A DNA stretch of 53,761 nt from positions 1-53,761 of the forward strand of contig JADGJC010000283.1 of assembly GCA_027596075.1 (NCBI GenBank), in the 5' to 3' direction. The notes beneath the pieces are model-generated. The model made no database searches and was not told the origin of the DNA. It saw only the letters and a list, made by a program, of their open reading frames with translations. Source of the DNA: Rhizophlyctis rosea. Taxonomy: Eukaryota > Chytridiomycota > Chytridiomycetes > Rhizophlyctidales > Rhizophlyctidaceae. The translations under genes were made by a program, and so were the position numbers. This document shows positions 1-10,964 of the stretch, one piece after another. The first letter of the stretch is position 1; each line of letters opens with the position of its first letter.

Positions 1-2402
1 GGGAGGGTTGTTAGTGGGGTGGAGGAATCGGGGGAAAGAAAGGGGCAGAGAGGAATACGTACAACTATTTTGTTAACGCCGCCGTGCCAGATTGAGAACA
101 TTGTGAAGAGGTCGGCGTTAATGTAGGCCAGATAGTACATCTGGGTAGGGGATTTGAGCTTCAAACTCAGGGTAGAGTGTACGTTTTTTGATTGTGCGAT
201 ACTCACCACACCACTCAGAGCCAGTGTTACGGCGATGTTGATTCCTACAACGAAAAATACTGGATTGAATTTTTGGGTGGAAACAGATGGATTAGCGGTG
301 AGTTTATAGTTTTTTGGAAGCTTTGTCCCTTTACCAGGTGCAGTAACTGCAGTATTAGGAACAGCCAAATATGTTTGTCCCCCCCATTACCCCCTTTCAC
401 TTCCCCCATGCAATCATTACTTACATCCCCACTTAATCCATCTCGGCGATGTTTTCAGAAGTGCATTGGTTCTGTGATTGTACCGCCGGTAGAGGACCGA
501 GACATTCACCATCGTATTTAGTTTCACATCACCACAGCTTATGTAGGTCGTTCAACGCTGCAACTCACCGCATACAGACGGCGATGACGAATGTGACTTG
601 GAAAATGGATGTTAGGATGGAGAAGGCGAAGATTGTCCTGGCTTGCCGTTTGTTGGAGGAGAGAGACGATTAGCATGATAATTCCTGACTGGTCGCCGAA
701 AGAATGACGTTGCGGAATACACAATCCACTCACCACCCATTTGTGGTGTCATGGTTGATGAGGTGATGTCAGTGAATGATGCGGACTGAATTGACAGGAT
801 CAATGTGCAGTCGGTGAGTGCTGGATGCCGTCAGGGGTGGAGGTTCGCCCTCCTGTGCTTTTCGCTCAAAATCTACTGCTCACACTGTCCGATCCCATTT
901 GCGGCACATAAACCCATCTCCCGAGCTTCGGATTTCGAAGTCCACCTCCAACTGCCAATGTGACCCCGCGGTCCGTTGCCTCCCCAGACGGCCACTTTCC
1001 GCCGACATGATCCCTCCCATCCATCCAGTCGTGACTTCGCCAAACCCAAAGTTGAGTCTATGTCCTATAACGACTCACCAATGCCGTCGCAGCCACGTCT
1101 GTAACCAGAGCCAGTCCCAAAAACAGCCAAATAAGCGTTGTTCGCTTTTTCCAATTCCTCGCCAAAATCGGCAGCGCGCCAAACATCAACTCCCACATTG
1201 CGGCGCCTGTCGAACAAGTATGTTCACATTAGCAAACTGTATATCTCTGTATGCTAACTTAGCGAATTCCATAAACTTTCTGGAGCATGGGAACTGCATA
1301 GTGAAGTCGACACCGACCATTGATTAAGATTTGGAAATTGCTGTACCATGGGTTGTTCCATAATGTCAGGCAGGACACGGAAAGTATTGGGTTATCCTTC
1401 CAAAATGCATTTGTGATGCACATGTCATCACAGGGGTTGTAGCTTATTGAAGGGGTCGGGTTGTTGCAGGTGAGGCCGACGTAGTCGGAGGGTTTACCCC
1501 AGATTGACATAATGACGGGTGTATTGAGGGGAAGGGAAAGATGTGGATGGTGCGTGCCGTTATTGGAAATTATAGTGGGCAAATGCAGCAGTTCAACATT
1601 CGAGGAGTTTCCTGAGTGTGGTGGTGATCCATGAAGCGAATGCGACGATGTATCGGTGCTAGTCAAACTGGATGCGGAAGTGAGGTCGCTGCACAGCGAT
1701 CGGAACCTAATTCTGTGGTGGTGATCAGACGATGGGATGAAAGTTGCATCATTGCATGAAGGTGTGTTTCCCAGTGAGCCAATCCGAATTACCTCCAGTT
1801 CGTTCTCGGAGGATCAAAGAACCGAGTGCCGCGATCATTGGGGTCTCGGACCTAGGGGGTGACATGGCGTCTGATTCATCACGGTCATGGATTGTCTGGG
1901 TTGGAGTGAATGCGTTGGAGATATGATTCCCTAGGGAGATCTTGGATAGTGCTATGCTCTCTCTGGGGAAGGGCAGCAGTAGTATGAAGGATGTGGATGC
2001 TGACGTTTCGGGATGTGCCGCCCATAAGTGATTCCCCCATCTGCGAGTTTTTATATTGTAGGATGATATTGGACCGAAGAATGTGACAATACAATGCGGC
2101 CATTACTTACACAGTACGATTGCAACGACATCACCTGTGTGCCCTTTGTTTATGCCAATTGCATGAAATGTGATGGTAAGGACCCTTCTCTCCCCCACTT
2201 GCGTCAAATCTCTGGTAGGACCCTTGATGTCCTCTCCAGTCAGGTCTATGATGTGTAGCTCATCAACCACGTGACATTATTTCCCAAAAGTTGCCAAAAC
2301 GCGTTCGGATTTGAACGGAGGCGCAGTCATTTGCCCTGTGGCGCAGTACGCTCCGAGAGAGATGGACGTGTGGTTGATGGAGAAGGTTGGAGTTGCAAAC
2401 AT
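1..2402 (-). pseudogene. Multi-pass membrane protein with N-terminal ectodomain; incomplete at window edge, frame disrupted
   Basis: I do not recognise the family. A chain of minus-strand exon-like segments ends in consensus donors (gtgagt or gtaagt). Likely 5' segments lie at about 2402-2109 and 1750-1955. A Ser/Thr- and Cys-containing ectodomain segment (1280-1740) has CDDMC and TCNNPTP motifs. Membrane-type segments follow at 1206-1079 (TLIWLFLGLALVTDVAATAL), 820-734, 641-569 (IFAFSILTSIFQVTFVIAV), 244-207 and 140-63. The last donor, at 62-57, leads out of the window, so the 3' end is missing. A TAA at 2277-2279 interrupts an otherwise continuous frame (ATFGK, stop, CHVVDELHI). The junction near 1740-1815 does not close with any canonical intron I could find. 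Start codon candidate: ATG at 2402. It could be one decayed gene, one gene with an unrecognised intron, or two adjacent genes. The membrane exons themselves look convincing. Confidence 0.5.
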
Positions 2403-3006
2403 TGGGGTTGGGGTTGATTGCTATAAATATCACCGAAGAAGGTGAGGTGCCCTTTCCCTTTGGTGTTGCATGCATGGATTGCATGGATGGAATGCTGGGT
2501 CTTCATGAGCAGCATCTTGAATGCCTTTGCTCTCTAACCCATCGCATCGATTGTCATTCCATCTGTGATTTACCACATCCACAGGCATCCATTCACTCGG
2601 CCTTGAATCCACTGGGCGATCGAGGATAAAAAGGGTTCATTATCGTCGATCAGATCGACACCGATTTGAACCCATTACTCTTCAGCTCCACCAAGTCGTA
2701 TAATACAGCACATCTATCACTCATATCAGCTGGATTTGCGGCACATCCCATCCCGCGCTGGCGAGCATCGATTGCCTGAGTGCATTGCTGGTCCCAGCAA
2801 CGTTGGTTCCTTAAACAATACAAAACCTCGGTGGAAAAGAGAGGGACCAAGTTGTAAACAGTCAGTCTGCAGCTTTTCTTCATTTGACTGAAGCTTGGTG
2901 ACTGGTAGGTCGCGGCATGAATTGAGGTTGTTCAAGGCCATTACGCAAACATGCAAAACCAAACATAATCGCTGATCGTTTCCATCTAGTGCAATCATTT
3001 GCAAAG
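2403..3006. promoter_or_regulatory. Divergent intergenic region
   Basis: About 600 bases separate the minus-strand membrane gene from the plus-strand SWIRM gene, so both promoters should lie here. No open frame in it shows coding character. I see no firm TATA box. Confidence 0.3.
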
Positions 3007-4284
3007 ATGACGGATGCAATGGAAGTGAGCGATCCAGTTGAAGAAACTGGGGAGGCATCCGACATTCCTTTCACCCCACCATCCCCTCTCCTTGCCGGCC
3101 CATCGGTCCCCGTCCCTGCATCGCAGCTTCGCAATGCTCTAATCCAAGAAGTCGCTTCATCCCCTGCGGATGACGATGAATTCAGCGACGAGCGGCTGAC
3201 CTCCGATGAGCAAGTCCAAGACACAGTCCCGGCATCCTTCACACCCGTCCCAACCATCATGGTCACGAACCCGTCCGGTCCGCCATCCCCATCCGCATCG
3301 CCTCCGCCAGTCCCAGTGCATGACTATGACACCCGCCGCAAACGATACTCGCGGAGCCCGTCGCCATCAGCAGTGGCCACGTCTGAACCACCCACGAAAC
3401 GCACAGCGCGCACCTCCTCAACATCCACACGCAAACATGAAATGCCAACTCCCTCTCGCACCCCGCTCAACACCCGCCGCTCCAACAACAATACCTCCAT
3501 CAGCACCACTACCTCCCCAAAACTCGAAAACCCCTCCCGCCCCAGCAGCGGCCGCAAAGCACCCCCCATGCGCTCCCCCCAAACCGCACCCCCAACCCTC
3601 TCCCCAACCGAAAAGCAAGCCCTAGGCTACGTCTCCCTCGACGTCTACTCCCTCTTTCAATCCAACCCATCCATGCTTCTCTACGACCGGGCCGAGGCGG
3701 CCGAGTGGCGGAAGAAAGGGCGGGTGGTGGGTGTGGAGGAGGAGGATGGGGAGGAGGAGGATGGGGTGGGAAGAGGTGGGGCGAGGAAGAAGAGACGGAG
3801 GGCTAAGTGGACTAATGTGGGCAGGGGGAGTAGGGCGGGGAGTGAGAGTGTTGGGATTAGTAGGGGGGGTACGCCGACGCCTAGGGCGGGGACACCGGTT
3901 GATGGGACTTTGTCGCCTGTTACTTGGACTAAGAGTGAGTTGCTATGCTGTGCCCCGTTTGTTGATCTTCGGGTCTCCCCCCTTTGTGGAAAGCCAACGT
4001 TGTCATACTCACTAAACATCCCTCCCCCTCCAGGCGTCCCCCTCCACATCCCCCCCACATCCCCAGGCTACGACCTCCACAACCCCGATGAAGTAGCCGC
4101 CTGCAGCACACTGCGTCTTATGCCGGAAGTGTATCTGAAGATGAAGGATACGCTCTTGACTGCGCGGAGAGAACGCGGGCCGATCAAGAAACGGGAGGCG
4201 CAGAAGATGTTGAGGGTGGACGTGAACAAGACGGGGAAGATTTATGATTGGTTTGTTGGGTTGGGGTGGTTGGATGTTCCGTGA
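3007..4284 (+). CDS. SWIRM-domain chromatin-associated protein
   Basis: Two exons, 3007-3934 and 4034-4284, separated by a 99-nt intron (gtgagt...cag). They encode 392 residues. The ATG at 3007 is the first in frame (MTDAMEVSDP); upstream in-frame codons lack an ATG. Residues 1-300 are disordered: Pro/Ser/Thr-rich, acidic early on, then basic (GGARKKRRRAKW). The C-terminal 85 residues form a SWIRM domain of the Laf1/FUN19 type, running from VPLHIPPTSPGYDL through ACSTLRLMPEVYLKMK and KKREAQKMLRVDVNKT to the end at GWLDVP. SWIRM domains are helical DNA- or nucleosome-binding modules of chromatin-modifying complexes. In yeasts, stand-alone SWIRM proteins of this layout associate with the Rpd3L deacetylase complex; that assignment here is inference. 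The intron length is a multiple of three, so the unspliced frame also stays open. Confidence 0.88.
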   Translation: MTDAMEVSDPVEETGEASDIPFTPPSPLLAGPSVPVPASQLRNALIQEVASSPADDDEFSDERLTSDEQVQDTVPASFTPVPTIMVTNPSGPPSPSASPPPVPVHDYDTRRKRYSRSPSPSAVATSEPPTKRTARTSSTSTRKHEMPTPSRTPLNTRRSNNNTSISTTTSPKLENPSRPSSGRKAPPMRSPQTAPPTLSPTEKQALGYVSLDVYSLFQSNPSMLLYDRAEAAEWRKKGRVVGVEEEDGEEEDGVGRGGARKKRRRAKWTNVGRGSRAGSESVGISRGGTPTPRAGTPVDGTLSPVTWTKSELLCCAPFVDLRVSPLCGKPTLSYSLNIPPPPGVPLHIPPTSPGYDLHNPDEVAACSTLRLMPEVYLKMKDTLLTARRERGPIKKREAQKMLRVDVNKTGKIYDWFVGLGWLDVP

Positions 4285-4694
4285 TGGGTGGGAGGGGGTG
4301 TAATAAGGATTTTTTGGGGTTTTTGGGATTTTTGATTCGATGGGTGGTGGTTATGGTTTTTGGTATCATTCTGGAATATTTTTTTTTGGATCCTTTTTTT
4401 TTTGAGTATTGGCAAGGGTTGGCGAGAGTTGGCGAAGTCCTTTTCGCCTTCCTTAAATCCTCAAAACGTTGCTTTCGAAATGGATGAGGTCTCGCATAGA
4501 AAAATGTCCGTCGGGGCACAAAAAACCCAGGACCCATCAACAACATACAAATGAAGTCAAAAACCTCAAAGCGTACCTCCTATCAATCAGCTTATTACCA
4601 CATTGAAGTACGTCTCCCAAACATAACAAGCTTATATACAGGTTCCAGACAAGTTGAATTCCCCAAACCCCCTGCCTTGCTTGACGAAGCTCTT
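4285..4694. other. Convergent 3' intergenic region
   Basis: About 410 bases lie between the SWIRM stop and the ING stop. The stretch is T/G-rich (runs of T near 4380-4402) and should hold both polyadenylation regions. I see no gene. Confidence 0.4.
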
Positions 4695-6067
4695 TTAAGC
4701 ATGCTTCCTCTTCCTCCCCCTCTTCGACACCGCCCCCCTCCCTCCCACCCCCGCACCACCACTCCCCCTGACACTCTCCTCACACTCCGGACACATCCAC
4801 CCGCCCTGCGGAGGTTCCTCCAGCCCCACACATCCCAGATGAAACCATTGGTATGGACAGTACTGTATGGGAGGAATTATTGTATGGGGTTAGCGGGGAA
4901 AGTTGGGGGCAAACATGATGGCAAAACAGGACACACAAACCTCATTATCACATCCAATCATCTCCCCATAAGATACCTGCCGACACGTGCAGTACACCGT
5001 GTCGTCCACGTCGGCTTCGGCGTCGGAGGACGGGTCTAGGGAGTAGGTTGTGGAAGTTGTTAAAGTTATTATTGGTGGTGAGGGGGAGTATGTTCCGTCC
5101 GAGGTTTTGAGGCGTTTGGTGGGTTGTTTTTTCTCTGGAGGGCGGTGAGTTTGGCTGAGAAGGTTGGGTGGGAATTTGGGAGGGGTGCACGTACTGTATA
5201 GGTCTTTTCTCATGTTTCCTGTTGTGGTGTTGGGGATGTTGGAATAGGTTGCTGTTAAGACTCCGTTTGGCGTGCCGATTGTTGTGAGTGTGGCATTGCT
5301 TCCACCATCGGCTGCACCACCCGCACCATCGTCCATTTTCTCTAGATCGGCATTCAGCCGCCGGATGTACCTATCCAGCTGGGGAGATTTCGCGACAAGC
5401 AGAAGATTATTCAGAAGCCCCAACCCCCAAACCTCCCAAACCAGGTAAAGACAAAGACATACCAAATCCCTCATGCCCCCCGCCAACCTCATCTTCTCCC
5501 CCGCCAACCCTTCCAACTTTCGATAATCACCCTTGATCCTCTCCTTCAATTCCTCTGCCTCAGGCGGCAGCTGTTGCCCTACACCTCCTCCGCTGGTTGT
5601 CGGAGACGGTGCACCGCCACCATCTTCGCCCGAGTAGCTGTTGCGCGAAGCTCGTGTGCGTGTGAGAGGCGTTGATGCGGAGTGGTTGATGAGTTTGTAG
5701 AGGGTTGATGTTTGGGGTTTTAGGGGTTGTTGGATTGCTAGAGAGGGGTTAAGTGAGTAGGTGTTGGGAGAGCGACGCTGAGGGGGAGGGGGATGGGGAA
5801 CGGAGGGCTTACCGACGTATTCCTCGTCTTTTGCGCGCATTTCTTTAAAGACGTGGTCGAATGTTTTTGGGACGTCTTCTATTACTGGAATTGTGGGTTT
5901 GACGAAGGCATAGTTTCAGCATTACACTTCATAGCAAATCAGAACACCAAGATTTCGTAGATGCCTTCAGAACAAACGAAGACATTTTCCCTCTGCTATG
6001 ATTCAAATGCGTTCAATGACGACATACTTTCGAGATAATCACTGATGTAGGAGGACAAGTCCGTCAT
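4695..6067 (-). CDS. ING-family protein: N-terminal ING helix domain plus C-terminal PHD finger
   Basis: Six exons (6067-6028, 5884-5813, 5737-5463, 5378-5195, 5134-4941, 4862-4695) join in frame to 310 residues. ING proteins read H3K4 methylation and recruit NuA4/HBO1-type acetyltransferase or Rpd3-type deacetylase complexes in the nucleus. The N-terminus (MTDLSSYISDYLEIIEDVPK, then FKEMRAKDEEYV) and the segment LDRYIRRLNADLEKM match the ING coiled-helix domain. A low-complexity middle contains PTKRLKTSDG. The PHD finger has the expected Cys4-His-Cys3 pattern: YCTCRQVSYGEMIGCDNE, then YCPYQWFHLGCVGL, then GGWMCPEC. It ends in a basic tail (SKRGRKRKHA), as in ING1/2-type phosphoinositide-binding tails. 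One intron splits the PHD finger exactly between CDNE and YCPY. The 60-nt intron at 5194-5135 keeps frame, so it could be missed by gene callers. Yng2, Yng1 or Pho23 orthology cannot be decided by eye. Confidence 0.92.
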
Positions 6068-6547
6068 GATGGCTTTTTCTGCTATGCCTCAGAGTTTTGG
6101 AAGGCGCGCGTGCTGCTTTTACTGGTTGAGAATTGCAAGGTATAGGTAAAAATGTATATATGATTCATCTGCCATAGTGGAAGTCACGGAATTCGCTATG
6201 AAGGGTATGCCTCCTATCCAGTGATGTGACATTGTGATTATGCAATGTGATTGATGATGTACCGATCTCTGCCAACTATTCGGCCCTACCCTATCTCCTT
6301 GTTAAATAACTCAACAACATTGCTGCACAATGTCATTCGTCCATCTCGCCAACCAGTATTACTACTCTTCATTTAAATTTTGCTTACCTCAATATGGTAA
6401 ACGTGATCACCAGTGCGCGACACTTGAGACGCTTTATCACCTGGCTTCGAAGTATATTTTTCGCAATCTTGATCTACGTCCCGCCCCAATTGTCAAGCAG
6501 ATGTAAGCGACGCACACGCTTGTAGTATGCAAGTCTTCCTTTCCTTA
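6068..6547. promoter_or_regulatory. Divergent region upstream of ING and the 6.5-kb orphan
   Basis: Contains the 5' regions of both flanking genes. A short open stretch from an ATG at about 6393, ending in a gtaagc donor near 6503, encodes a hydrophobic segment (SIFFAILIYVPPQ) and could be a signal-peptide exon of the orphan. Its splice phase does not match the downstream frame I favour. Confidence 0.25.
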
Positions 6548-6950
6548 ATGACGAGCCTTAGTGAATACTCATTCGATCATCAGGTGTCTGATGAAGGAAT
6601 GGAAGCCTGCTTACCGGACCCTGAATTTTTCGGGGTTGACCAAAAGGTGGCTGAGGGATGTAAACAAAAGTAGGTGGCGCAGTGGACGCGACTCGAGAAT
6701 GGCAATGCCGTCCCAGGAGGATGGACATATTGTGTACTATCTAATCTTCGACGATTGACGGTGGATAGTCACAAGCGGAATGGACTGTCATAAACAGAGC
6801 TACGATGGTGGACACTTACGGTCTGGGTGGTGTCATTTTTACATTTGCATTGGAAAGCAGGTGGTATCGACAAAAGCGCCCTTGTACAACGAACACATCA
6901 TGGAAACAACGTCCAAAGCCTTCCATGACTTGCATATTTTATTTGCCTAA
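6548..6950 (+). pseudogene. Small Cys-containing orphan gene, frame interrupted
   Basis: From ATG 6548 the frame MTSLSEYSFDHQVSDEGMEA runs on through LPDPEFFGVDQKV to an in-frame TAG at 6671-6673. The same frame then continues convincingly (QWTRLENGNAVPGGWTY). A 37-nt gtgtac...gatag segment (6732-6768), if removed as an intron, joins in phase to FTSGMDCHKQSYDGGHLRSG, then WCHFYICIGKQVV, ending at TAA 6948-6950. The composition looks like a small secreted or Cys-rich domain, but I recognise no family. Either it has very short introns, one of which removes the TAG, or it is a decayed gene. A 36-nt gtggct...gcgcag segment would also remove the stop in phase, but that length is short for this genome. 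Confidence 0.4.
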
Positions 6951-7336
6951 GATCTTACTCATGAGTTGGGGGCATCTTGGGCCAGTGCAGTGCGACAAAA
7001 CAGTTAAGGACCTTCCCAGCATCTCATCATGCGGATGCTAGCGTGATGTACACGGGGGTTCACATTGCAGCTGATTGTATCGTAAAATGATATATTGACG
7101 ATTAGGTTTGCAACTGCAATGCCATATTTGCTGTGTGCTGCATTTCTTGTTCCGTCCGTGGTGGGGCGAATTATCCAGTCACTGTCAATGGACAACCACT
7201 GTTGCTGCCTCCGCCACCGTCCCGGCTTTCAGGGTCCTAATGATTTGGGCTCTTGACTGACAGTCACATCTGACAACCAGCAGTCAGAAACACGCGTCAT
7301 TTCAGAACCCTTCAAAAGGGCCGGCATCTTCAGAGC
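6951..7336. other. Intergenic, nothing firm seen
   Basis: About 390 bases with no convincing open frame, RNA gene or repeat. They include the presumed promoter of the following plus-strand gene. Confidence 0.3.
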
Positions 7337-8030
7337 ATGCCCAATCGTTCTTTACCTCCATTATCTGCTTCTCGTACACAGGAGGATCAATCGTCAATAT
7401 CAAAGCATCAATACCAGCTCCAGTATAGCGTATTACCTATTGCACCTTCAAACCGAAGAGCGACGCAACTCGAGCATCCCACTTACTAGCCCTACAGCTT
7501 CGCCAATGTTGCCGGGCACAGATCCCATGGATATTGATGAACACAATACCAATCCACCTCCCACCTCACCCCCCGTGCGTCGCCGTCCCAAACCCAACAA
7601 CGAAAGGCAGGAACAATATGTACACGATTTCATAAAAGACCTCAACACCTTCCCCAAAATCGACCCCGCAGCTTGGTCCTCCCTTGACGTCACCACCCCC
7701 CGCGCCCGCAACGACAAAACCTGGAAAGTTCTGTGCCACCACTTTATCGTGGACAAAAAGCCACTAGTTCGGAAATGGGTGCCGTTTCGAAAGGAGTATT
7801 GTACCATGTATAAGCTGAGCGAGCAGTCTTTTCTTGGGTACAATTTGAAGCATCGGTCTGGGAAAGGAAGGTTGCAGTGGCGGGAGAGAATTAGTGGGAA
7901 TATGGGTCATTTTGAAACGAGGCATGATGGGTTTGATAGGTTGATGATTAGGTTGTTGTTGCAGCCCAGGCGGGCCAAGGCGGAGGATGGGAGGAGGGGT
8001 AGGATTGGGAAGGCGAGATCCAAGCGATGA
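7337..8030 (+). CDS. Hypothetical basic protein
   Basis: Two exons, 7337-7422 and 7490-8030, joined across a 67-nt intron (gtatag...ctag) give 208 residues with total length a multiple of three. The ATG at 7337 opens with MPNRSLPPLSASRTQEDQ. If the intron is wrong, the in-frame ATG at 7506 (MLPGTDPMDID) is the fallback start. The N-terminal third is Pro/Ser-rich. The rest looks folded and basic: QEQYVHDFIKDLNTFPKIDP, then WKVLCHHFIVDKKPLVRKWV, then RMTHF-type aromatic stretches and a C-terminus rich in Arg/Lys (GRRGRIGKARSKR) that suggests a nuclear or nucleic-acid-associated role. No family is recognised. Confidence 0.6.
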
Positions 8031-8378
8031 GGATCGATAGGTGTTAGGAAGTTGTGATGAATAAAGAGGTGGGCTGCATGTATGATAGTATATGGTGTAT
8101 CTGGCTGTGCCTTGTGAACACGCAATGGATCATAGAGGAGAGACTTTCGAGTCTATGATATCTTGACAAACTGGTTTGATTCGAAGCGTGGAAGTTTACA
8201 TCTTTAATGTGTCCCGACAGATGCTGCACACCACAGAAGCTCAGAGTACACGTCAATAATTCCCGGAATAGTTTTGGTTTCCTTCTAGGACTAAATTACA
8301 CTTTTGAGATATTCTGAACTAATTGCTTCACGGATGCAATTAAACTGCTCCGTCCCGTCTACGGATTGAAGCCCTTCG
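8031..8378. other. Convergent 3' intergenic region
   Basis: About 350 bases between two facing stop codons. AT-rich, no gene seen. Confidence 0.4.
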
Positions 8379-10224
8379 TTAACCCACCATCCCCAAATCC
8401 CCTTCCTTGGTCCGCCAGTCCCGCATTCGTTTGGTTGCTTCGTCAGCGCGATCCCAACTACCAGTTGTAATAGGAGGCAGCAAGGCGTCACCCGACAACC
8501 CTATCTCCCTAGCTTTCCTCAATGCATTCTGCACTCTATTTTTTCCTTTCAGCGGTAGTGAGCCAAACACCGGCACCGCAGCGTTCTCCGCCAGTCGAGC
8601 CGCCTCATATAGGGTATCCACAACCGAAACTTTGATATTCCCAATTGAAACAGCAGCTTCGAGTCCACGATAGAGTACCATAGCCTTGTAAGGGTCATCG
8701 GTCAACGTATACTGCGCTGCACGCAAATAGTCCATGGAGCCCATTTGCGCCAACTCCCAATCCACTATCTTAATTACACCGTCAATAGTCTTTTCAGATT
8801 TGTAAAGCCTCGCACCCCCCCGGAACCTGTATGCCTCCGCCAGATGCTGCTGATGGAATGCGTGATAGGCATGTCGGGAGGTATCGCTGCCAATGTCGAC
8901 GTTCTCGGCCTCGCACGACGCAATGATTTTGGTGGCGAGATCAACGACTTCGTCAAGAGAATACTCCTCACGACCCGGGAAGATGCTGTGAGCGGAGGAT
9001 TTGGTTTTCATGAGCTGGAACTGAGCGGCACGGTGGAACCTTGGGGTGAGGAATTGGCCACGGGAGTATGTGGGTAGGTTGGGGTCAATGCGGGTTTGGA
9101 CAGCTTCGATGAAGTCGACGGCGCGTCGACAGTGATAAAGAGCTCTCTTAAGTAGACTAGGCTGGAGGGGACAATTGTCAGTGGCCTGGTGACATGGACC
9201 TTCTGCTGAAAGAACTGACTCAAATGCTTGCCTTTAAGCATTGAACGCTACCAATCCACAAATCCAGCCGGACGCATGTATCGACCGCTTCACAAGCGTT
9301 ATCCCTCCCGCGCGATTTTTTCAATGTTTTCCGCGCATTTGGCGATGGGTTGATCCACTAGTCCCATGCTTTTCATTCGTGCCTCTTCGGATGACACCAG
9401 GAGCTCAATTCTCTTGAAACCATCCTGTCCCACGTGCCATACAACGAACGGGTGGTATTCCAAAATACTATCGACAAGGAAAGCGAGAGCCTGTGGATCG
9501 TTTTGCCTTGACTGGACGAGGTCAAAACCTTTACTAAATGTCTGGTAGGCATGCAGAAGTCGTTCTGCTGCAGTGTTTGGAGCGGGATACGGGGTGTTTG
9601 GGTCATCATGTTGCTCGATGAGAGATTGGAGACGTTGAACCTCAGCGGGCGTCAAGTTTCTTTTCAAGGACTGCGAGGTCTTCACTGAATTTCGCATTGG
9701 AGGGTTCAAGATCCAGGGCACGTCTGAGGGCCTGTTCCGCGAGACAGTAACGCTTGAGATGTTGGTATGAGCAGGCAAGGCGTCCATAACCTTTGGCCCA
9801 GCCTGGTGCGAGTTGTGTGCATTTGAGAGCGTCTATGACAGCCTAAATATTTGACGAGAAGTTAGAAGAACGGTTGGTCCGCAACAATGTAACGCCATAG
9901 TGGAGTTTTCTAATGCAAGCCACACTGAGAGACGCAAATAAGCACCTCATCATGTTTTGACATCTTCTGGAGGGCAGCACAACGTTTTTGAGTATAAGGT
10001 GTAGTTGCCCTTGTCGACTGCTATTGCAGCGGTGTATTTGGCGTGCGCTTGGGCCCATTCTCCTCGGCCGAAGAACTGGTTCCCTTCCTTTTTCAATGCT
10101 TCAGCCTTTTCTTTGGAAATGATGGGGGAGAGGGTGGAGAATAAAGGAGGCAAATTGTTGGAGTAGAGGACCAGTCAGCATTTATGAGTTCGGAGGAAGA
10201 TTTGACAACTTTGACAGCTTCCAT
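8379..10224 (-). pseudogene. TPR-repeat protein, copy 1; frame disrupted
   Basis: N-terminal TPR module of the co-chaperone type (KEKAEALKKEGNQFFGRGEW, then AQAHAKYTAAI) followed by a family-specific C-terminal region ending GDLGMVG. Segments: about 10224-9946, then 9842-9299, then 9161-8379. The 9945-9843 intron (gtgctt...tttag) is canonical. Breaks: a run of five T at 9985-9989 shifts frame between NYTLYS and KRCAALQKMSKHDE. The EKIAREG segment meets a TAA at 9299-9301 where the paralog at 34 kb has a usable GT donor. The N-terminal MEAVKVVKSSSELINAD is also out of frame with the TPR. Copy 2 shares segment order and intron positions. The C-terminal exon (EAVQTRIDPNLPTYSRGQF onward) is long and open, so this copy is less decayed. 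A two-gene reading, or errors at homopolymers, remains possible. Confidence 0.6.
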
Positions 10225-10964
10225 AGGGATGGGAACGTGTCTCAAAGGGATGTTTCGCACAGTCGCAGTGCCACCCACGCAGTTGTGCCGCAGCACTTTG
10301 TTTACCCACAGTTCTCAGATAGCAGGAAAGTCAGGAACTAGTGTGGAATAGTAGTATGCTAATGCCAATTGTGCAACCAATTGTGCAAACCCCGATTGAA
10401 AAAGCGCTCACTTACCTGATGGTAGTTGATAATGCCAGGACAATGCAACGTGAATGGGCCTTCTGTAACATCTGCCCAACCACATCAGGTGTGTCTTGCC
10501 GTGATACAATTACAGCGAACATGCAATTAGAGCAAGTGTACTCTGTTGCGAGTGCACATCGGTACAAGCTGACCTTTGATCTCCACTGCAACGGCATCCA
10601 TTGCTCGCGACAGTGATCTACGCAGCGGTGAACTTGTCACCTTTCGATCGCAGGAGCGCCGCAGTGTCATACTTCAGGGAGAAGTCCATAATGNNNNNNN
10701 NNNTCACCGTATTTCAGGATTCAGGCCGCTTCAATCATCGCAACACAGATTAGAGAATAATAAAGACACAAAGCTCTATGAGGCCAGATTAAGAGGACCT
10801 TTTATCTGTATTGGTACATGTATATCACAAAAGGGTGGCAAGGTGGGGTAAAGGGTCAAACGCCCCTTCCGCCAAAACAAATGGAGAGAAAAGAACAAGA
10901 AGAGAAGTTCTGATCATAGAGCAGTAGAAGGTACACCCATCATATCGAGTGCCATCCCAACTTA
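10225..10964. other. Intergenic region with assembly gap
   Basis: About 740 bases without a supported gene. Ten N bases at 10694-10703 mark a gap whose true length is unknown, so a small gene or repeat could be hidden here. Confidence 0.5.
10694..10703. other. Assembly gap (10 N)
   Basis: Ten consecutive undetermined bases. The fixed round length suggests a scaffold-gap placeholder rather than a measured size. Confidence 0.95.

Noticed and set aside
4537..4694. Longer C-terminus for the ING protein
   Set aside because: An initial reading missed the correct frame by one base; the true frame ends at TAA 4695 after a basic tail, and exon lengths then sum correctly.
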